A DNA stretch of 7,616 nucleotides, taken from Candidatus Methanophagaceae archaeon (GTDB lineage Archaea; Halobacteriota; Syntropharchaeia; Alkanophagales; Methanospirareceae). The notes beneath the pieces are model-generated. The model was not told the origin of the DNA, ran no database searches, and was given only the letters and a program-made list of their open reading frames with translations. Shown here piece after piece: positions 6,424-7,616 of the stretch. Each line of letters starts with the position of its first letter. Position 1 is the stretch's first letter. The stretch spans positions 1 through 7,616 of the forward strand of contig QENJ01000257.1 in the NCBI GenBank assembly GCA_013374505.1, given 5' to 3'. Position numbers and translations under genes: made by a program.

Positions 6424-7534
6424 TTAATCGTCTCGTCTTCCTTTGATGAAATCCTCAGTTAAATGATATGCCTCATCATCGGTAAACTGCTTTGGGGGGT
6501 GTTTCATAAAATAGGCTGAAGGAGAATAGAGAACACCCCCTTTACCTCTTTCAAGTGCCAGTTTGCAGCATCTTATGGCATCTATTACCACTCCCGCAGA
6601 GTTTGGAGAATCTTCCACAGAAAGCCGCAATTCAAGGTTCATGGGAACGTCACCGAAAAGTTTGCCCTCCATCCGTATGAAACAGACCTTGTTATCTTTC
6701 TGCCATGCCACCCAATCGCTGGGACCGATGTGAACGTTTTCATCCGCCAAACGGTCTTTGGTTTGCGATTGTACCGCTTCGGTCTTGGACTCTTTTTTAG
6801 AAGCTAAACGGCTTCTGTCGAGCATGTTTAAAAAATCCGTGTTCCCCCCTGTATTGAGCTGATAGGTACGCTCAAGTTTCACACCCCGCCTTTTAAAAAG
6901 GTTGGTCAAGACACGATGCACTATGGTGGCGCCGAGCTGGGATTTTATATCGTCCCCTATGATGGGTACCCCCTCGTTTTCAAAACGCAGGCACCATTCG
7001 GGACTGCTGGCAATGAAGACTGGCATGTTGTTTATGTATCCGACACCCGCATCCAGGGCACATTCGGCATAAAATTTAATGGCTTCTTCAGATCCAACAG
7101 GGAGGTAATTCAAGAGCATTTCGACACCTGATCTTTTGAGTTCTCCTACCACCTCTTCTTTACTTGCCTCTCTCTGATCAGAAAGAAGGTAGGTGTATCT
7201 TTCATTGTAATTACTCATGTGCTCGGCAACGCCATCAAAAACACTGCCCATCTTAACTATGGTTCCTGTCTTCGGAATGTCCTTACAAAAGATGGTAGTG
7301 CAGTTAGGGAGTTGAAAAATGGCTTCCGATACATCTTTTTCCCACCTTCCTTCTATCTATGTCGAATGCGGCTACTATCTCAATATCGTATGGCTTGTAA
7401 CCACCGATCTCCCAGTGCATCAATCCGATAGCCTCTTTGCTATCTTTATTCCTATAGTACTCCATACCTTGAATTAAGGAACTTGCGCAGTTCCCAATTC
7501 CTACAATTCCGATTTTGATTTTTTTCATAAACAT
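6424..7534 (-). CDS. ino1: Inositol-3-phosphate (L-myo-inositol-1-phosphate) synthase, split by a one-base frameshift
   Basis: MIPS converts D-glucose-6-phosphate to L-myo-inositol-1-phosphate using NAD+, the entry step of inositol synthesis. The reading frame is broken: one frame runs 7534-7304 (76 codons, the last ten non-homologous) and the other continues to 6424, opening at an ATG at 7251 that is internal to the protein. Removing one A from the A5 run (7336-7340) joins VGK to DVSEAIF and yields a continuous 369 aa enzyme, the normal length for the mycobacterial/archaeal type. Signatures in the joined protein: the NAD loop GIVGIGNCASSL (9-20), NYLPVGSEEA (142-151), IGDDIKSQLGATI (192-204), LNTGGNTDFLNM (226-237), SKKESKTEAV (245-254) with catalytic-type lysines, HIGPSD (268-273) and DSPNSAGVVIDA (308-319). 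ATG at 7528 (MKKIKIG) is an alternative start closer to family norms. First gene of the operon; all key motifs are intact, so a sequencing error or recent lesion is likely. Confidence 0.9.
7336..7340 (-). other. Frameshift site in MIPS (A5 run on the coding strand)
   Basis: The coding strand reads GTG GGA AAA A|GA TGT. With four A's instead of five, the frame continues GTG GGA AAA GAT GTA and matches MIPS on both sides. The zero frame ends at a TAA at 7304-7306. The run is short, so polymerase or assembly error, or a recent single-base insertion, are simpler explanations than programmed slippage. Confidence 0.85.
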
Positions 7535-7553
7535 TCATCTACTGTTTATTCTG

Positions 7554-7581
7554 ATGCAAGAGTTATTTATAAATGTTGCAT
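7554..7581. promoter_or_regulatory. Imperfect 28 bp palindrome over the TATA box, candidate operator
   Basis: ATGCAA (7554-7559) and TTGCAT (7576-7581) are perfect inverted arms, and the TATA box lies between them. Across the whole 28 bp, 11 of 14 symmetric positions are complementary. A dimeric regulator bound here would block TBP/TFB access, so repression of the inositol operon is the natural reading. The AT-rich core adds some symmetry by chance, so the outer ATGCAA arms carry most of the weight. Confidence 0.4.
7563..7573 (-). promoter_or_regulatory. Archaeal TATA box of the inositol operon
   Basis: On the minus strand this reads TTTATAAATAA, a close match to the archaeal box A. Its centre is about 34 nt before the MIPS ATG at 7534, which predicts a transcription start about 25 nt downstream, near 7543, and thus a leader of only some 8-9 nt. 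This fits the absence of a Shine-Dalgarno sequence before MIPS. The upstream AAC could serve as part of a BRE, but that is weak. Confidence 0.6.
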
Positions 7582-7616
7582 ATCGGAACCGGGCCATACT
7601 CCTTCTGGACGAACTT

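Noticed and set aside
7336..7340. Programmed frameshifting in MIPS
   Set aside because: The A run is only five long, with no slow codon or stimulatory structure evident, and MIPS is not known to be recoded; a simple indel is more likely.
3334..7431. Open frames opposite or out of frame with the inositol operon (3334-3591, 5825-6028, 6916-7131, 7219-7431)
   Set aside because: Each lies fully within a well-supported gene in another frame, with no start signal or family motif.
7563..7616. Possible C-terminal end of an upstream minus-strand gene (17 codons ending at TAA 7563-7565, ending NIYK)
   Set aside because: The frame is open to the window edge, but so is a second frame on the same strand. 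The stop falls inside the TATA box and palindrome, and 17 codons are too few to recognise a family.
7573..7616. Possible divergent + strand gene starting at ATG 7573
   Set aside because: Only 14 codons are visible, with no ribosome binding site and no recognisable start of a protein family.
1..7616. CRISPR array, insertion sequence or phage element
   Set aside because: No regularly spaced direct repeats, transposase, integrase or terminal inverted repeats with target duplication were seen.

Overview
The window is archaeal. Its left end carries ribosomal proteins in an archaeal or eukaryotic-type arrangement (L19e, L18, S5 with the archaeal Cys-rich GCGSWEC segment, and the long form of L30). 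L19e does not occur in bacteria. The right-hand operon has an archaeal TATA-type promoter. Base composition is moderate, roughly 40-45 % GC by eye. The inositol-phosphate genes resemble those of Archaeoglobus-like and other heat-loving euryarchaea, so a thermophilic euryarchaeote (Archaeoglobi, ANME-1 or alkanotroph-like lineages) is my best guess; the species cannot be read from the sequence.

Bases 1-1987 (+ strand) are the distal part of the spc-type ribosomal protein operon: rpl19e (cut by the window edge), rplR/L18, rpsE/S5 and rpmD/L30. The genes are packed end to end, with one ATGA overlap. The usual next genes, L15 and secY, are absent. Instead there is a convergent intergenic region (1988-2212) holding a GC-rich core with nested complementary segments. 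No protein is evident there, and it could be a structured RNA.

Bases 2213-7534 (- strand) form one five-gene operon, read right to left. Its genes are myo-inositol-1-phosphate synthase (disrupted by a one-base frameshift in an A5 run), a GT4-type glycosyltransferase, a GH130 glycoside phosphorylase/hydrolase-like protein, a fused nucleotidyltransferase/CDP-alcohol phosphotransferase matching the bifunctional IPCT/DIPPS layout, and an HD-domain metal-dependent hydrolase. Three of the four junctions are short gaps or overlaps (7 nt gap, 4 nt overlap, 8 nt overlap), and the fourth is a 22 nt gap. A TATA box embedded in a 28 bp imperfect palindrome lies just upstream.

Read as a pathway, glucose-6-phosphate would go to L-myo-inositol-1-phosphate (MIPS), then to CDP-inositol and phosphorylated di-myo-inositol phosphate (IPCT/DIPPS). 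The HD protein is a candidate for the dephosphorylation step, whose enzyme is poorly defined. The GT4 and GH130 proteins could add and recycle a sugar, probably mannose, on the inositol product. This would be an archaeal locus for a glycosylated di-myo-inositol phosphate solute or a related inositol glycan. The MIPS and IPCT/DIPPS assignments are well supported; the combined glycosylated product is inference.
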